Shown here one piece after another: positions 22,959-34,348 of a stretch of 64,000 bases of DNA (position 1 is the first letter of the stretch; the number at the start of each line of letters is the position of its first letter). Where the stretch lies: positions 1,240,001 to 1,304,000 of the forward strand of contig KK106986.1 in the NCBI GenBank assembly GCA_000611775.1, given 5' to 3'. This DNA is from Umbilicaria muhlenbergii (Eukaryota; Ascomycota; Lecanoromycetes; Umbilicariales; Umbilicariaceae). The notes beneath the pieces are model-generated. The model worked only from the letters and a program-made list of their open reading frames with translations. It made no database searches and was not told where the DNA came from. A program made the position numbers and the translations under genes.

Positions 22959-24661
22959 ATGTCTGTCGACTACCTCTTGCATGAGTCCTCTGTGGGTTAT
23001 GCGATCTTCCAGGTCGTCCACCAGGCGGACACCGTCGGCAATCGACTGAAGGAAGTTCAAGATTCTGTGCAGGTAATTATTACTTCGGCGCTTCAAAAGG
23101 CCCAAGTCTACGCAACTTGCTGAACATAATGTCTAGGATCTTGCAAAATTTGGCAAAATGGTCAAGTTGGTCAGCTTCGCGCCGTTTCAGTAGGTCCTAC
23201 ATTGCACCGGCACGTGCAATGTGCCAGTGCTGACTACCATTCAAGAGGAGCAGCACAAGCCCTAGAGAACGCCAACGAGGTCTCTGAAGGCATCGCATCT
23301 GAGTATCTGCGCTCCTTATTAGAAGTCAACCTACCTAAGGGCGGGAAAAAGAAGAAAACTTTGCTAGGTGTATCTGACAAAAATCTTGCTGGAAGCATCA
23401 AGGCTGCTTTCCCTTCCGTCGAATGTGAGACTGGCGATACTAGCGAGATTGTGCAAGATATGCTCCGTGGCATTCGACAGCACGCGCCAAAGCTACTCAA
23501 GCAACTACAAGAAGGGGATGTTGAGCGTGCTCAGCTTGGTCTTGGCCATGCCTACTCAAGAGCTAGGGTGAAATTCAGCGTGCAAAAGAACGACAACCAC
23601 ATCATACAAGCCATCGCCACACTGGATCATCTGGACAAGGCTATCAATACATTCTCGATGCGGGTGAGAGAGTGGTACTCATGGCATTTCCCCGAGCTTA
23701 TCAGAATTGTGTCCGAGAACCAGCAATACGCTCGGTTGGCTCTTTTCATTGGGGACAAGAAAACGCTGTCGGACGACCGCTTACATGACCTGGCTGCGGA
23801 GCTGGGCGATGACGAGGGAATTGCACAAAGTATCATTGATGCTGCACGCGTGAGTATGGGACAAGATATCTCCGAGTCCGACATGGAAAATGTCACCGCG
23901 TTCGCTGGAAAAGTTGTCAGCTTGACGAAATACCGGAAGTCACTATTCAGCTACCTTGTGTCGAAGATGGGTATCGTCGCTCCTAATCTGGCCACCTTGA
24001 TTGGAGAAATCGTTGGTGCCCGCCTAATTTCGCACGCCGGAAGCTTGACGAACTTGTCGAAGTATCCAGCTTCAACGGTGCAAATACTGGGTGCAGAGAA
24101 AGCCTTGTTCCGTGCACTGAAGACAAAGGGTAACACGCCCAAGTACGGCCTCATATATCACTCTTCATTCATTGGCAGAGCTGGGCAGAAGAACAAGGGC
24201 CGGATATCACGCTTTTTGGCAAACAAGTGTTCTATTGCGTCAAGAATCGACAACTTTTCTGAGGCACCGACGACGAGATTTGGAGACGCGCTGAAGAAAC
24301 AGGTGGAGGAACGATTGTTGTTCTATGCTTCAGGAGCTCCCCCAACGACGAACGAAATGGCTATGGTATGTCTATCCTAGTAATACATGCCCAGGTCGTT
24401 GAAGCTAATAGTTTATAGCGGAATGCCATGGACTCGGTCTTGGCAGATATCAACGTTGAGGACCCGACAGCTGGCGCAGACAGCGATGTCGAAATGGCGG
24501 ATATCGCACCTCGCGCTGTCCAGAAACAAGAGAAGAAGTCAAAAGATAAGAAGGAGAAGAGGAAGTCGAAGGATGGGGTCTCGGAGGACAAGAAGAAACG
24601 GAGGCATAGTGAGGTGGACGGGGAGGTTGAAGGGAAGAAGAAGAAGAAGAGTAAGCAATAG
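22959..24661 (+). CDS. NOP58: Box C/D snoRNP core protein Nop58
   Basis: Nucleolar core protein of box C/D snoRNPs, which guide 2'-O-methylation and pre-rRNA processing with Nop1, Nop56 and Snu13. Four exons (22959-23072, 23137-23189, 23246-24365, 24419-24661) give 509 aa. The NOP5 N-terminal domain starts [19 protein letters not shown]. The coiled coil includes [10 protein letters not shown], and the Nop domain holds [24 protein letters not shown]-type residues (about 270-300) and [12 protein letters not shown]. The C-terminus is a Lys/Glu-rich KKE tail ending KKKKKSKQ. The second intron uses a CAAG acceptor, needed to join APFQ to [13 protein letters not shown]. The start matches the conserved family N-terminus. 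Confidence 0.96.
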
Positions 24662-25364
24662 TGATAAGCTACCTCCGTGGGACTTGCATGTGCTTGGCGT
24701 TCTACGGGATATGTCATTCATGGCGCTGTCTGGATATGGTCGTCCAGATGATCTTTTGCCGTTATACTCGATACCTTGTACACTAAAGCCTGGTGTTCAT
24801 CTCATTCAAGTACTGCAGACAAGGATCGCCCAGGTCATACATGCAGATAGAGTGCGCCGCAAATTTTCTTTAAAACAAACCGCTGGCAGCTATTGCCCAT
24901 GCCGACGGTCTCTCTATGAAGAATTTCCTCTCTATGAAGAATGTTCTGTCTATAAAGAATGTGCTCGCTATGAACAAACAGGACATTATCAAAAATATTA
25001 GCCATGCCATTCGGCAGAGTCGCCTACAGCGGCAGCCGCACATATAACCAGACAGCACGCCATACACAGTATCTCGAACAGCAGGCATACCATCGAATTA
25101 AATGGCAGTTGTAGGTTGAGATATCTGGAGATCTTCTGCAGCAAGTCGATAACGAAAATCAGTATCTGCGCGGCTCGAAAGTTGCTTTGCAGTCAAGGTA
25201 TCGGTCCAGGACTCTCCCAGTTTGTAAATTGGCACTTGTTTCGATAGCACACCTGGCAAGGCCCCGGTGCCTCTTGAAGCTCGTCGAGCAAAGTAAGGAT
25301 CCTGACGGGTCAGTAGCGACCTAAGGACACCTTCGTGGCAAAGGCCTTTTGGCATTCTGCCTAC
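24662..25364. other. Convergent 3' region of NOP58 and OTU1
   Basis: 703 bp between two converging genes. It contains the 18-bp repeat array at 24911-24982. An 85-codon frame on the minus strand (25355-25098) begins just past the OTU1 stop but has no recognised feature. Confidence 0.45.
24911..24982. repeat. Four 18-bp tandem repeats
   Basis: Units of 18 bp begin at 24911, 24929, 24947 and 24965, the first two differing by three bases (TCTCTATGAAGAA core) and the later ones more diverged. In one plus-strand frame each unit reads as six residues around L-Y-E-E, but no gene is supported there. Confidence 0.85.
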
Positions 25365-26501
25365 TCAGCCAGCCTCCCCAAAGTCATAATGTCCAGTCTG
25401 CTTCGCATGCTCAGTCGCCCCCTTCTCTCCCACACAATTCGTCCCGCACACATTACATCTTATGTTGAAGCGCGCCGTATCGGTGAAGTAGTGCCTCTCT
25501 TGCAATATCCTACATAGCTCCACCGCCCTTTCTAAGACCAAATGATCATCCGCCTCAAAGATTTTGGTATCGAAGTCTGGGGTCGCATATGCATGTCTAT
25601 ACGGAGGATCACTGGGTGATATTGCAATAACATCATAATGTATGCCGGAGTAGACGAGTATACACCTCGACGGTCTACCCTCATTGAAGCGATCTACCCG
25701 CAGTGTCTGCACATCGATGGAGCAGATCTCGATGTCAAAATGCTTACTGAGGATGTCCAATTCAATGGCCCCACCCCAAGCGTCCTCGGTTTGTATCCAG
25801 CGGCAATAGTCGTCCGGTATCTGCTCCAACACGACTTGTGGGTAGATATCGGGGTTTGCTTGAATGTTTTGAGCAATAATGGAGCGAAGTTCGGTCATGT
25901 TGTCCATCTCGCCAAAGAAGGCAGAGCCAAAGGCTCGGAAGAGACATGAGTTGTCATCTGGCATTATTCGGAGGAGGAGAGTGGACGCATGGGAGGGAAG
26001 GTCGAGCTCTGGTGGTTCGGTCGGGGCGGGCTTCCGGGCTAGGGCAAGGCGAGGTTGGGTGCCAGCCGGCTTTGCCGGGAGTTCGGGTTTGCAACTTGTC
26101 GAGCCCGGGGGTGTCTCGCCGACGCCTGTGAAGGAGAAGGATGACGGCGTGGACATTTGCGAGGATCGGGACGATGAAACTGAGGTATACGTAGACCCGT
26201 CATCTCCCGGCACTACAGGTTTCGCCGGTTCTCGTTTTGTGTTGCTTTTGCCATGGGTCGAAGCACCCATCCTTTGGCTCACGATCAGTTGCTCTCCATC
26301 GAGCTTCACCCCAAGTTCGGGCAGCTTCATCGTCGAAGGGATGGCGTCCAGGTCGAGTGCTTTCGGTGGATAACCATACTTAACATCAAAATTGGAAACG
26401 GACGTCGCTTCGGAAATGCGTAGCTGTAAATCGCCAACAGAAGCTGTCTCGTCCAGAGATAGAACAGACTGTCCGCCTGGACCACGGATTCTGATTCTCA
26501 T
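25365..26501 (-). CDS. OTU1: OTU-family deubiquitinase, Otu1/YOD1 type
   Basis: Cysteine protease that removes ubiquitin from substrates of the Cdc48/p97 pathway. A single exon of 378 aa starts at the first ATG (26501); an upstream in-frame GTG is not needed. A UBX-like N-terminal domain (about residues 1-80) would bind Cdc48, followed by a Ser/Pro-rich linker. The OTU domain runs about 174-310 with the catalytic Cys186 in PDDNSCLFRAF and the catalytic His288 in SGIHYDVI. A C2H2-type zinc finger ends the protein (CNVCGTNCVGEKGATEHAKQTGH region, about 350-373), as in yeast Otu1. Divergent from the RSC gene. Confidence 0.94.
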   Translation of the reverse strand: MRIRIRGPGGQSVLSLDETASVGDLQLRISEATSVSNFDVKYGYPPKALDLDAIPSTMKLPELGVKLDGEQLIVSQRMGASTHGKSNTKREPAKPVVPGDDGSTYTSVSSSRSSQMSTPSSFSFTGVGETPPGSTSCKPELPAKPAGTQPRLALARKPAPTEPPELDLPSHASTLLLRIMPDDNSCLFRAFGSAFFGEMDNMTELRSIIAQNIQANPDIYPQVVLEQIPDDYCRWIQTEDAWGGAIELDILSKHFDIEICSIDVQTLRVDRFNEGRPSRCILVYSGIHYDVIAISPSDPPYRHAYATPDFDTKIFEADDHLVLERAVELCRILQERHYFTDTARFNIRCNVCGTNCVGEKGATEHAKQTGHYDFGEAG

Positions 26502-27346
26502 ATGCACAGTATCTATGTAGGATTGCCTCGGCGGTGGTTGAAAGAGGTGTATATTTGTGATAGGGACACGAAGGGCAGGCTTCCTGCAATGGTTTTACGT
26601 ATGTTGTTTCGATGTGATATTCTTCCGAGACCATACAAGCAGACAATCTCGTAGAAACCAAGAGCCCTATTGTCGAGATACCAGTTCCACTGTTCTTTAT
26701 TCAAAACGGCTAGGAAGGGAGTGAGTAGTGACGTGTCATGAGCCAGCAAGACACTCTTCAGTATGGCTTTGTAAGGCGATACGCCGAGGTCAGACTTCAC
26801 GGACGGGATGAACCGAGGCCTGCTCCGTTCAGGTACCTTAATTCAGGTACCTTAATCTTCCGACTTCTCGTACTCCAAACTACGCCCATGATGTTCCGTA
26901 GATGAGCTGGATTGCCACCGCTGTAGCATAGCCACATCATCCTCGGAGACGTGAAAGTTCCGAGACAGGTATCGGAGTAGGAGCACCTCGTCTGGCCATG
27001 CCCTGGTTGGGAGGAATGTAGAAGGCCTCATGTTCTTGTGATTGTCCAGTGCGCTGCGGGGGCTGGCCCTCACGCTGGGGTGAGCGCGCTAACGCCATTT
27101 GGTAATTTACCTTTCGCCTATGGTACGGTCCCACAGTAGACCCTTGGCCGCCACGGCCGCCTCACCTGCAGAGCTCCGATCCACGCCTTTTTAGCGGCGG
27201 GAAGCGCTCCCTCTGTGAGCTCTGCTTGAGCCTCTCCCCTTCCCTGCCTCGCGACTCTCACCCATGGTCGCACGCATTGCTCTGTCTGCTCCATCAACCC
27301 AGAGGCCTGCCACCGGGCATAAAGATCGCCTTGACGTCCCACCACC
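26502..27346. promoter_or_regulatory. Divergent OTU1/RSC promoter region
   Basis: 845 bp between opposite start codons. It includes a direct repeat of CAGGTACCTTAAT at about 26831-26856, each copy with a GGTACC palindrome. Apparent open frames on the minus strand around 27100-27500 run across the RSC first exon and have no family features. Confidence 0.5.
26830..26856. repeat. Two tandem copies of a GGTACCTTAA motif
   Basis: The motif CAGGTACCTTAAT occurs twice with a period of 14-15 bp in the divergent promoter. Related GGTACC/TTACC motifs appear near 6879-6893, 40240-40255 and 50983-51016. Confidence 0.8.
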
Positions 27347-30231
27347 ATGGCTGCCAGCAGAGCGTCTGGTAGCCCAACCCCAGTGGAGTCGACTGAAACC
27401 AATGGCGCGTTAATGCAAGAGAGCTCAAGCTCAACCGTGACAGACGACGAATGGCGAGCCATGAAAGCCATCGTAGACACCCTCTACAACCATCGAACAC
27501 CAGAGTAAGGAGTATCACTGTGCTCAGGCGTCTGATCGCCCACGGCTAACTCTTTGGCAGGGGACATGACCCCTCAAAGGTCTTCCATCGCAAGGTAAAC
27601 AAGAGATCAATACCGGAGTACTATGAGGTCATCAAGGAGCCCATAGCGTTAAGCACAATTAAGGCAAAGCTGAACGCTCGAGAATACAAGACGTTCGCAG
27701 AGTTTGTAAGAGATTGTGCATTGATGATCCACAATGCGCAGACGTTCAACCTGCCAACGGCTGGAGCATATGTCGACGCTTTAGCTCTGAAAGCAATCCT
27801 GGAGACGGAGTTCCAAAAGCTGGCCGACCAGAACATCATCTCTCCAGAAGCTGCAGTACTCCCGGATCTTGGAGAGATACCACCCGCGGATCCTCAACCC
27901 CCTGAGGAAGAGGAGGAAGAAGACGATGAAGACGAAGACGAGGACGACGAGGATGACGAAGCAGATGAGTCTGAAGAGGAAGGTGGTCGGCGGAAACGTA
28001 AAAGAGGACCTCGTTCTACTGCGGCCATCTCAAAGCGCGAAGGTGGATCGAAAGACGACGGTGGCCAGAAAGGTAATGACACGGAATCTAGGAAGAAGAG
28101 GGGTCGGCCACCACGTGTAGATACCCCTATGGAAGCAAGAATCAAGGCGGTATTGAAAGGCATGAGAAAGTTCAAGAACGATGTGGGCCAGATCATGATC
28201 CACCACTTCGAGAAAGTGCCAGACAAGATCGGCATGCCAGAGTACTATGTCGAGATCAAAGAGCCAATGTCGATCGAGATAATCAAGGTACGCTCGAGAC
28301 CACAGCCGCAGATGTTGAACAGAAACATTAGACCTCGATAGCAACTAACCCCCTATCCAATGAATAGAAGAAACAGAAGCGGAAGAAGTACCAGTCTGTT
28401 GATCACTTCATGCGGGATGTCGATCTTATGTTCAACAACGCCAAGATGTACAACGAAGACGAAAGTCAGATTTATAAAGACGCGGTCAAGCTTCAAAAAG
28501 AGGCCCACGACATCGCAGATAAGGAGAAAAAGAAGCCTGATACTGCCTTCGTCATGGAAGAAGGAAGACTTCCCCTGCCAAATGGTATCCTCCACAATGG
28601 CGAAGTGTGGCAAGTTGGAGACTGGGTCCATATTCAGAATGCCAACGACGTGACGAAACCGATAGTTGCTCAGATTTACCGTACATGGCAAGATGCAGAA
28701 GGCCTGCAATGGGTGAATGCCTGCTGGTACTATAGGCCAGAACAGACTGTCCACCAGTACGAAAAACACTTCTACCCTAACGAGGTAGTCAAGACAGGGC
28801 AGTATCGAGACCACCAAATCGATGAGATTATCGATAGATGCTTCGTCATGTTCTTCACCCGATACAGCAGAGGGCGCCCTCGTAGACTTGCAGCTGACAA
28901 GGAAGTGTATGTTTGTGAAGCACGGTACAACGAGGAGAAGCACAAGCTCAACAAGATCAAGACATGGGCCAGCTGTTTGCCTGACGAGGTGCGGGACCAG
29001 GATTATGAGATGGATTTGTTCGATGGCATGAGGAAGGTTAAGAAGGTTCCGAGTTCCATATTGCACCTGTTGAAGGAAGATGCGATGGAAACGGACGAGA
29101 TGCCGAAACCAAGATGGGGTGCAGAGAACGCGCCGCCGGTTGTGGGCGCCGTGCACAAGGGTCCGAGGGACGAGAATGTACGTGGTGTTGTTCGCCACTC
29201 TTTAAACGATCTCCGCCGCTAACTTTCACGTCAAGCAATCTCCACCACCTGAGCCCACACCATCACCACCTCCGCAACTTCCTCCTCCTCCTGTCAGACA
29301 GATCTCGAACGTGTCAAATCAAGACACGGGCAGCTATCGTAGGAACAGCGAAGTAGACGTCAACATGAGTGGAACAACCCCACACACGAACATGTCGGCT
29401 CCAACGCCATCACAAGGCAATCCTGCGCAATCCGCGTACAGCAGTCAACCAGCTCAACAGTATCATCAGCATTCGGCGTCTCCGGCACCAGTACACCAGT
29501 ACGCTCCGCAAGCTTCTACCTACACCCCACAGATGCACCACAACGCGTTTGTTCCGCCTCAGCAGACATCTCACCTCAACCAGTACACGGCTCCTGCACC
29601 CGGCTATGGCTACCAGCCAACGAGCGCGCGTAACAATCTCGCTAGCGGTGCTAACTACAATCCTCCTCGGCCCACCGAAGTCTATCACCTCGGCGATACT
29701 GCGAACAATTCGATCCCTGAAGACATCCGCGAGCAATTCCACCGCGACGACCAAGGACACGTCCTCTTCTTCACCGCGCCACCTCTCGATGTTCTTCCGC
29801 CAGCCACGCCGGCCCCCGCTCTTGGCCATAGTCTTAAATACCGAGCCGCGAAACTGAGGAGAAACCTGTTGCTGAGGATGAAGAAGAGAGCCGAAGAGGA
29901 AGCCGCAGCGCTGGAGGACGGGCCGCAGAAGAAGGCGAAAGAAGAGGAAGCAGCAGTGTACCTAGACAAGCTCACGGACATGTACGCCGACGCTGTGGAA
30001 GAGTGGTGCAAGTTGATGGACGAAGGTACCGACCGGATCTGGCAAGCCACCTGGGGCGACAACTGGGAGGAAGCCAAGAGAATCGGGGCTATCCGACGCG
30101 AGGAGTTCCAGCGGGAGCATCAGGTGAGGATGGCTATTATCGAGGAGAATGCGCGGAAGCGGAAGGAGCGCGAGCATGTTTCGTTGAAGGACCCGGAGGT
30201 GTTCCTCGACGACATCGATCCGAGGTACTAG
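27347..30231 (+). CDS. RSC1: RSC chromatin remodelling complex subunit Rsc1/Rsc2
   Basis: Nuclear subunit of the RSC remodeller that binds acetylated nucleosomes. Four exons (27347-27504, 27561-28287, 28368-29177, 29236-30231) give 896 aa. Bromodomain 1 spans about residues 35-150 (KVFHRKVNKRSIPEYYEVIKEP-type block, MIHNAQTFN). An acidic Glu/Asp tract follows, then an AT-hook-like KKRGRPPR. Bromodomain 2 is interrupted by the second intron (KIGMPEYYVEIKEPMS, MFNNAKMYN). A BAH domain (about 370-490) begins NGEVWQVGDWVHI. The C-terminal part is Pro/Gln/Tyr-rich, then a charged helical segment. This order matches fungal Rsc1/Rsc2; which of the two cannot be told. Exon 4 starts after a TCAAG acceptor, joining DEN to QSPPPEPTPS. 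Confidence 0.93.
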
Positions 30232-30944
30232 GTGTGTGTTTTTCTTCGGCGTGCGGGCTCGGTGTCTGTCTTTCAATGTGCTTTGGCGCAGGGGAGGATA
30301 TACCACGGGGTTTTGCTTCGACCGGAAAGTGGGCGAGACATGTAATTGTCAACCTCTTTTCAAGCTTCACTATGCGAACTTCGATTCTTCTCTGTACATA
30401 TTACTTGCTTTCATTTCTTCTAGTGGCATCAATGCGTTGTAAGCCCACTCTTCTGCATTTCTTCTAGTGGCATCAATGCGTTGTAAGCCCACTCTTCTGC
30501 ATCTCTGTCGGGTAGGCTACGGCCCTAAACCCCGGCATAGGATGCATATCTGAGGGGATCTGCAGACGTTTCTACAGGCTTGGCTTGCTTGTCGGCGGTG
30601 GTGGGACTTGCATGCTGGACCTAACGTTCTGCAATCTTCCTTTGTAGCTAGCTAGCTGCTTAAGGATCCCTCAGTTCTCAGATAGCTTTTCAAAAAGATC
30701 GTCAGTCCATACGGCCAATACATGCTACGTGAGTGATGTACTCTAATCGTGTAGTAATGTTTTGCCATGTTCAGTTTGATATACATCCTAGTCGATAGTA
30801 TCGTTTGTACTTCTACTGTAGCTGTCTGGGACTCAATAGCTGCGTATGCCCATGATACACCATGGACACAAAAACGCCGCCATCCACCCCTCCCTTAACC
30901 CAAAACTCCGCGCCAATATTGCCAAGTCAACACACTTTCCACTT
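30232..30944. other. Convergent 3' region of the RSC gene and DnaJ gene
   Basis: 713 bp with AT-rich stretches suited to 3' ends of both genes. It contains an exact 44-bp tandem duplication at 30413-30502. No gene is supported. Confidence 0.45.
30413..30502. repeat. 44-bp perfect tandem duplication
   Basis: Positions 30413-30456 recur without change at 30457-30500, and identity continues for two more bases. The unit begins ATTTCTTCTAGTGGCATC. It lies in the 3' flank of the RSC gene. An exact two-copy duplication suggests recent slippage or an assembly artefact. Confidence 0.93.
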
Positions 30945-32590
30945 TCAAGGAAACTGAAAACCCCCAGGGAACTGAAACCCACCACCTCCTCCTCCAAACT
31001 TAAACTGAGGCCCACCGCCACCGCCGCCGCTCTTGAAAAAGAACTGCTGCCCACCAGCCCCCTGCCCAAACGGACTCCCTTGGAACGGACTTCCCTGATG
31101 CTCATGACTATTCGGATCCTCACCGCGATCGAACCTCGCCTTCAACTCCGGGTCACTCAGCACCTCGTAAGCCTCGTTAATAGCAGCCATTTTCTTCTCC
31201 GCATCCTCCTTGCTGACGCCCTGCCCGATGGCTTTGTCCGGGTGGTGTTGTTTGGTCATTTGGCGATAGGCGCGCTTGATGGTGCGGTCGTCGGCATCGC
31301 GGGACACGCCGAGGATGGCGTAGTAGTCTTTTGTCTTGGAGCGTTTGAGGAGGTTTTGCGCTTTTTGGAGGAGAGGCGGGATTTGGGTGGCGGAGGGGTG
31401 GTGCTCTTTGGCGTGGTTGAGGGTGTGGATTGCGGGTTCGAAGTTGTCGGAGTCGATTTGTTGTTGCGCTTTGGAGAGGAGGGCGGGGAGGGAGTTGGGG
31501 TTTAGTGTTAGGGCTTCTGTGCAGTAGGGGAGGGCTTTTTTGTGGTTGTTCATCTGGGTGAGTGGTCAGCGCTGCTTTCTCGAAGGATTGGGACACATAT
31601 TTGGAGGCTTACTTCTAGATAGCAGTCGCAAACCATCTCGACTAGACTGCTGTATAGCTCGTTTGGCGAGTTTTTATGTATCATGCCCGATTCCCTGGCT
31701 TCCTTCACATCATCTCTGATGTCCTGAAGTAGACCAGTGTCACTCCCCGATCCTATAAGGTTCTTGACAGCGCTGTTGAACTGGCGCTTCTCCTTCAATG
31801 CCAATGTCTGCTGCAATACTTTGTCCAATTGCCTTTCTCTCCTGTACAATCGACTGCAGGCCTTCGAATCAGGGTCTGAATGCAGACACTTCCGAATCTG
31901 CGATAACCCTTTCTCCGTGTCGCCCATGGAGTAGAACATCATTGAAGATATCTGCAGATGTGGCTCCGTGGAGCCAGGTGAGATCTGAAGAACGTGGCTC
32001 AGGTCGCTCACTCCCTCAAAGACTTCCCCCTTTTCGAAGCGGCACCGTGCCCTCAACTGTCGTAAACTGAGTGATGTGCTCGCAACCATGATGGCGGCTC
32101 CAGCGTGGTTAACGCAGCCTTCCCAGTCACCAACCTTCTCGGCATCCCTGGCCAGCGATGCTGCCCCTTGCGCCTCCAGCAGCTCTGAGATTTCGGGCCC
32201 TTCATTTTTGCCCGCAGCTGCATAGTCCTTCGTTGCAGCTTCCCAATCACCGTTTCTGCCCTTTATCCTGGCTCTCTGGAGTAATGCCCCTTCGAAGTCA
32301 GGCTTGATAGACAAGACCTTGTCGAAGTCCTGACTTGCTTGCGCATTTCTGCCTAAAGAAAGATATGTTGCACCACGTTGGAAGATGGTAAGATAGTTCT
32401 GTGGATCCCGCGATATAGCCACATCGAAATATGTCAGGGCGTCATTAGCGTTGCCTTTGGCAAGATTGGCCTTTGCGGAGGAGACGAGGGAAGCTATGGG
32501 GGTGTCGGCAGGGATTTCGGATTGTGAGAGGCATAGCACGTAGGGGACGGCGGTGAGGAGGGTTGCCCCAAGAGCCAATCGTATAATCAT
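30945..32590 (-). CDS. ER-lumenal TPR and DnaJ co-chaperone (P58IPK/DNAJC3 type)
   Basis: Hsp40 co-chaperone of the ER Hsp70 BiP. Two exons (32590-31613, 31553-30945) give 528 aa. A signal peptide ([20 protein letters not shown]) leads into TPR repeats over about residues 28-390 ([25 protein letters not shown] and similar blocks). A J domain starts at about residue 400 ([19 protein letters not shown]) with the HPD motif intact in QHHPDKA, followed by a Gly/Phe-rich tail. No KDEL-type retention signal is present at the C-terminus, as in animal DNAJC3. Divergent from HAUS1 over 366 bp. Confidence 0.93.
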
Positions 32591-32956
32591 TGCGAGTGAG
32601 TTGCGAATAATACCTGGGGAAGATCAAGATGGAGAGGAAAAGGACCACGAAAGCGAGAGGATTATCTGGCATCTCGGGAAGCGGCTGTTAACCGCAGACC
32701 CCTGTCAGCCCTGTGCGAGAAAGCGCCCCAATCGGGTATAAAACATTTTACTCGATCCCTCGAAAGGCTTCAGTTCCAATCTTAAATCGGCCATGGAGAA
32801 GTTCACGGCTATGAGGCCACTCACGCATTGTCGTTGCTGTGCTTGCGCGGAGGCATTACTGTACGCTTAGTGTTGTAGAACTATCTTGAAAGAGTGACCA
32901 GCACTTGAGTTCCGGAATCCCAACGGTACCCCCAGGCTGTTGATTCTCTTGTGTCA
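32591..32956. promoter_or_regulatory. Divergent DnaJ/HAUS1 promoter
   Basis: 366 bp between opposing start codons. An unfolded-protein-response element would be expected for the DnaJ gene, but I cannot point to one with confidence. Confidence 0.45.
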
Positions 32957-33835
32957 ATGGACTCACCACCGGACCCTCTCCTCTCACCTTCCAAAGCAGC
33001 TTATGCGATTTCCGTTTCCCGCTCATGGGCACATGTTAACAGCTTTCTTGCTCCTCTATTCTACCCTAAACCCATCCCTACTTTCGAAAAGAACGAAGCC
33101 ACGCTCAACGCGCTCCTCGCCTTGGCTTCACATTCTGAAGATCTAACCGAGCAGCACGCTCTTTTAGCCGATGTCAAGGCTGAAGCGCTGCATGAGCTGC
33201 ACGAATCTGCAAAAAACGATCCTGACGCTCATATTCTTGATGCTATCGAGGAAAGTCTAACCCGTGAGGGACACGAAGCTCTTGATACTTTAGCCGCTCT
33301 TTCTACAGTCTTTGGCAGTCTCTCCTCGGACCCGGACGACATGGCTGTGTCAATTGTCAAGCTTACGAGATCCGAATTTGACACTGAGCAACAAATTCAG
33401 CATGTGGATGCATTACACAAACATCTCGAAGCCGAGCAAGCTCGCCTCCTAGCTCAGCTTGAGGAGCTCAGAGCAATTGAACTGCAAACATCACCAAAAT
33501 TGGTGCAGCAGACGAGTGAGTGGACTAGGGGCACTAAACAGCTTAGTGTCAAGCTTCGAGAGTACAAGGAGCGGGTGGTTCGTCTGGAGAAGGCCACGGG
33601 AGGGAAGCCCGATCTGGGTATTCCGGAAATCAAAACGGAAGAGAGAGCAATGATGGTGGAAGAGGAACGGATCCAAGGTTTGGAAGACAGAGTAAAAGCG
33701 TTCAGAGGTCTGCCGGCAGACAAGGAACTGGCGCTGTTGGAAGTAGAGAGGGCGAGGAGGGAGCTGGAAGAGTTGACGCGGAGAAGGGACAGCCTTTTCG
33801 AAGGTTTGGTGGAAGGTGGGAAGGGAAGGGCGTAG
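32957..33835 (+). CDS. HAUS1: HAUS augmin-like complex subunit 1
   Basis: Subunit of augmin, which recruits gamma-tubulin to microtubule sides for branching nucleation in the spindle. Single exon, 292 aa, starting at the first ATG; an upstream in-frame GTG is ignored. The fungal HAUS1 signature near the N-terminus is SPSKAAYAISVSRSWAHVNSFL followed by PLFYPKPIPTFEKNEATLNALLAL-like residues. The rest is almost wholly helical with long coiled coils (about 120-290), rich in Glu, Lys and Leu. Length and composition fit the family. Recognition rests on the N-terminal block. Confidence 0.82.
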   Translation: MDSPPDPLLSPSKAAYAISVSRSWAHVNSFLAPLFYPKPIPTFEKNEATLNALLALASHSEDLTEQHALLADVKAEALHELHESAKNDPDAHILDAIEESLTREGHEALDTLAALSTVFGSLSSDPDDMAVSIVKLTRSEFDTEQQIQHVDALHKHLEAEQARLLAQLEELRAIELQTSPKLVQQTSEWTRGTKQLSVKLREYKERVVRLEKATGGKPDLGIPEIKTEERAMMVEEERIQGLEDRVKAFRGLPADKELALLEVERARRELEELTRRRDSLFEGLVEGGKGRA

Positions 33836-34224
33836 TGGTGAGGCCGACGAAAGCAGACGTACTGCCATGGCATGGGTCAATAAAGCCGAAGATGTAAATG
33901 GATGCTTTGTGGCTTCATTATCGCTTCAGTCTCATATGGTTCTCAAGGCTTAGCTAAGAGCGGAGTTTGTCCTTGTGGGATTATACGAAATAAAAATCCA
34001 AGGTTACCTGTAATTCAGAGGAACACACAACAAGACCAAGCCCTTAAAGGGGATGAAGCCTGCTTCCCGCCCCCATAATATACAACACAGCGGGAAGCAG
34101 ACTTATAAAGACAAGCTATACAACACGGCAGCAGCTTTTACGGTCCCAAAACAAACACCCTCCCAAGCATTCATCTTTCGAATAAGGTCACAAGGACAGA
34201 AGCAGCAAAAAGGTAAAAATGCAA
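33836..34224. other. Region between HAUS1 and the tRNA gene
   Basis: 389 bp with no supported gene. It holds the HAUS1 3' end. On the minus strand it begins, just past the tRNA, with a short T run that can end RNA polymerase III transcription. Confidence 0.45.
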
Positions 34225-34348
34225 CGACACCGGCAGGGTTCGAACCTGCGCTTCCGAAGAAAACAGATATCGGATTCCAGGATGCTGAGCAGATGCCCAA
34301 GATGCAGGAAATTCAAGTCTGTCGCCTTAACCACTCGGCCACAGTGTC
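34225..34348 (-). tRNA. tRNA-Ser(UGA) with a 43-nt intron
   Basis: Read on the minus strand, the 5' half GACACTGTGGCCGAGTGG opens a serine-type tRNA. The acceptor stem pairs GACACTG with CGGTGTC, with G as the discriminator. The anticodon arm is ACAGA-CTTGAAA-TCTGT with anticodon UGA. The long variable arm (TTTTCTTCGGAAGC) is typical of Ser. The T arm holds GGTTCGAACCC. An intron of about 43 nt (34311-34269) sits after position 37, the canonical site. A run of five T follows the 3' end as a Pol III terminator. The mature length is about 81 nt. Confidence 0.95.

Noticed and set aside
25098-25355. 85-codon minus-strand frame just past OTU1
   Set aside because: It has an ATG but no recognisable domain and lies in the likely OTU1 3' UTR.
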